Shown piece by piece: positions 6,121-7,391 of a DNA stretch of 7,391 bases. The notes under the pieces were generated by a model, which worked only from the letters and a program-made list of their open reading frames with translations, searched no databases and had not been told where the DNA came from. Position 1 is the stretch's first letter; each line of letters opens with the position of its first letter. Source of the DNA: an uncultured Acidimicrobiaceae bacterium. GTDB lineage: Bacteria > Actinomycetota > Acidimicrobiia > Acidimicrobiales > Ilumatobacteraceae. The stretch is taken from positions 1 to 7,391 of the forward strand of contig CAIXHI010000431.1 of assembly GCA_903919215.1 (NCBI GenBank). The letters run 5' to 3'. Made by a program: the position numbers and the translations under genes.

Positions 6121-6135
6121 GTGCCACACTGGCAC
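6121..6135. promoter_or_regulatory. Perfect palindrome in the aldolase/RidA divergent region (candidate operator)
   Basis: GTGCCA-CAC-TGGCAC is a perfect 6-bp inverted repeat around 3 bp. It covers the putative RidA -10 and ends next to the RidA start codon, just upstream of the aldolase -10. The position suits a repressor or autoregulator of one or both genes. No regulator gene lies adjacent. Confidence 0.4.
6125..6130 (+). promoter_or_regulatory. Putative -10 element for the RidA-family gene
   Basis: CACACT keeps A2 and T6 of the -10 consensus and ends 6 nt before GTG 6137, matching the spacing at the other starts. It lies inside the palindrome at 6121-6135. It is the weakest of the six hexamers. 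Confidence 0.3.
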
Positions 6136-6136
6136 G

Positions 6137-6526
6137 GTGAACCGCGAGATCGCCCCCGCCACCATTGCGCTACCGGCAGCCAACTACGCGCATGCCATCG
6201 TCGTCGAGTCGCCGTCGAACTGGCTCTACACCAGCGGTGTGGTGCCCATCGCACCCAACGGTGTGGTGCCGGCCTCGATTGCCGAACAGGCCGATGTCGT
6301 GTGGGGCAACTTGCTGGCGTTGCTGGAGGAGGCCGACATGAGTCCCAGCGACGTCATCTCCGTCACCACATACGTGGTCGTCGAGCACCTCCCGTCGCTC
6401 GGCGTCGTGATGGCGGCTCGCGACCGGCACCTGTTCGGCCACCGTGTGGCCAGCACGCTCGTCACGGTGCCAGCGCTCGCTCGTCCGGAGTGGAAGTTGG
6501 AGATCGCGCTCGTCGCCGCGCGCTAA
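6137..6526 (+). CDS. RidA/YjgF/YER057c/UK114-family protein
   Basis: Small cytosolic protein of 129 aa, the usual size; family members form trimers with ligand sites between subunits. The founding RidA hydrolyses reactive enamine/imine intermediates such as 2-aminoacrylate. Family features are LPAANYAHAIVVES at the N-terminus, the strand WLYTSGVVPIAPNG (29-42), the helix IAEQADVVWGNLLALLEEADMSPSDVISVTTYVV (48-81), and the C-terminal ARPEWKLEIALVA (115-127). Canonical RidA has an essential Arg105 in VARLPKDVKIEI. Here the loop is two residues longer and that position appears to be Pro112 or thereabouts, with R116 displaced, so deaminase activity is doubtful and one of the other Rid subgroups is more likely. 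GTG 6137 is chosen because the protein then begins at the normal place and a -10-like CACACT ends 6 nt upstream; the longer open frame to 5246 is antisense to the aldolase. Divergent from the aldolase, convergent with the right-edge gene, 12 bp between stops. Confidence 0.92.
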   Translation: MNREIAPATIALPAANYAHAIVVESPSNWLYTSGVVPIAPNGVVPASIAEQADVVWGNLLALLEEADMSPSDVISVTTYVVVEHLPSLGVVMAARDRHLFGHRVASTLVTVPALARPEWKLEIALVAAR

Positions 6527-6538
6527 CCGCCGAGCATC

Positions 6539-7391
6539 TCACGGCATGGTCGGGTCCCAGGCGGCTGGTGCCGTGCGGAGGTACCGCTCGACGACCGTCA
6601 GCCACTGCTCCGGCTCGAGATCGCTCTCGACGCCCGGTTCCAGTTGCAGGAATGGGGTCAGCGCGTCTGGGGCATCCGCTCGCCAATGTGCGCCCCGAGG
6701 CTCGAGGGACGTGAGCTCTGCGGCGAGACCGCGCAGGTCGCGCCGTGGGGTGACCACGCGAGACGTCAGCATCACCCAGGTCTCATAGCGAGACTCCAGT
6801 CGGTAGCGGCGACCGGCAACGACGGCGACGAGCAGTCGATCGGTGCTGCGGTACATCGCCATCGGGTGGAGTGGCTCGGCGGTTGCGACGGTGAAGCGGG
6901 ATGATGGCAGTGCCGGACGATCATCGATGGTGAAGACAGCGATCTCCGGTCGTTCCTCCAACCGGACACGCCCCGACTCGATCGCCAGCAGGCTTGCGCT
7001 GAGGTGGTCATCTTCGTCGGCCCACAGGTCGCGCCACCGTTCGGGGTGGTCGAGCATGTCGGTGAAGCGGGGAAGCGCCCATTCGTAGAGCTCGCCACAG
7101 CGCTCTGCATACGGTGCCGACAACACGGCGCTGGGGAGTGGCGAACGCTCGTCGTCGTCAAGCGTCGCGAGGGTCATTGCGATACGGGCCGCAACGCGCG
7201 ACACGAACGTGCCGAAGTCGCCAGCACGGGCCACGTCGATCACCAGATCGCGCCGGTCTCGGGCAGCGACGGGGTGCGTCAGGGCGAACGCTGCGGCCAA
7301 CCCATCCTGGTCGAAGTGGTTGTTGGTGACGACCTTGATACCGCGGAACAACTCTGGCCTGGCGAGAGCGTGGAACGCGATCTGTGCCGAC
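6539..7391 (-). CDS. DUF6687-type protein, C-terminal 283 residues (N-terminus off the right edge)
   Basis: The frame stays open to the window edge, so the true start lies outside; a TTG at 7351 is not a likely start because the upstream codons (SAQIAFHALARPEL) continue family-like sequence. From memory this matches the actinobacterial family named DUF6687, whose members carry VTNNHFDQDG followed by a DLLIDVARAGDFG-type segment; both are visible here (fragment residues 21-30, then DLVIDVARAGDFGTF). Function is unknown. HFDQDG followed by small residues resembles motif I of DHH-type phosphoesterases, where the aspartates bind metal, but this is only a local resemblance. The rest shows AARIA, an acidic stretch, VFTIDDRP, and a strand-rich part with MAMYRSTDRLLVAVVAGRRYRLESRYETWV. 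No membrane segment or signal peptide is seen in the visible part. It converges on the RidA-family gene. Confidence 0.85.
   Translation of the reverse strand, partial: SAQIAFHALARPELFRGIKVVTNNHFDQDGLAAAFALTHPVAARDRRDLVIDVARAGDFGTFVSRVAARIAMTLATLDDDERSPLPSAVLSAPYAERCGELYEWALPRFTDMLDHPERWRDLWADEDDHLSASLLAIESGRVRLEERPEIAVFTIDDRPALPSSRFTVATAEPLHPMAMYRSTDRLLVAVVAGRRYRLESRYETWVMLTSRVVTPRRDLRGLAAELTSLEPRGAHWRADAPDALTPFLQLEPGVESDLEPEQWLTVVERYLRTAPAAWDPTMP

Noticed and set aside
5246..6136. A long in-frame N-terminal extension of the RidA-family gene
   Set aside because: It is antisense to the whole aldolase and reads as non-protein-like sequence. RidA proteins are about 130 aa and the GTG at 6137 gives exactly that.
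1..7391. A hidden defence, CRISPR, mobile or biosynthetic system across the window
   Set aside because: I saw no direct-repeat arrays, transposase or recombinase, no tRNA or rRNA, and no linked set of effector genes; the genes are metabolic or housekeeping types in alternating orientation, and composition looks even throughout.

Overview
The window is a gene-dense, high-GC stretch (about two thirds G+C by eye) of an ordinary bacterial chromosome. The protein types point to an actinobacterium: a MoeZ-like adenylyltransferase, a DUF6687-type protein, an RhtA/EamA exporter and a PepA of actinobacterial flavour. They recall Acidimicrobiia (Ilumatobacter-like lineages), but that placement is inference from sequence character. 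I see no mobile element, CRISPR array, rRNA or tRNA.

Layout, left to right: (i) the first 49 codons of a minus-strand membrane-anchored protein, possibly YceI-like, running off the left edge; (ii) divergently, a leucyl aminopeptidase (PepA, M17); (iii) convergent with it, an unrecognised 198-aa protein; (iv) divergent from that, a zinc-type sirtuin deacylase; (v) 22 bp further on the same strand, a protein with an N-terminal rhodanese domain fused to a MoeB/ThiF adenylyltransferase, the reverse of the domain order in mycobacterial MoeZ; (vi) on the minus strand, a two-gene unit of a class II aldolase/adducin-like protein followed by an RhtA/EamA exporter; (vii) divergent from the aldolase across only 33 bp, a RidA/YjgF-family protein; (viii) convergent with that, a DUF6687-type protein running off the right edge. 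Genes therefore alternate between divergent pairs, which share a promoter region, and convergent pairs separated by 12-33 bp.

The clearest pattern beyond the genes is regulatory. Six starts (148, 243, 2420, 3213, 6103, 6137) lack a usable Shine-Dalgarno and have a -10-like hexamer ending 6-7 nt before the start codon. This is what leaderless mRNAs look like, and it also decides between alternative starts. The 33-bp aldolase/RidA intergenic region packs two interleaved promoters and a perfect 6-3-6 palindrome.

Functionally the window is mostly peptide turnover, sulfur-carrier activation, protein deacylation and small-metabolite handling. I see no multi-gene defence or biosynthetic system. The points most worth a second look are the reversed rhodanese-MoeB fusion with both zinc CxxC motifs missing, the DHH-like NNHFDQDG motif in the DUF6687-type protein, the compact divergent promoter and the leaderless architecture.
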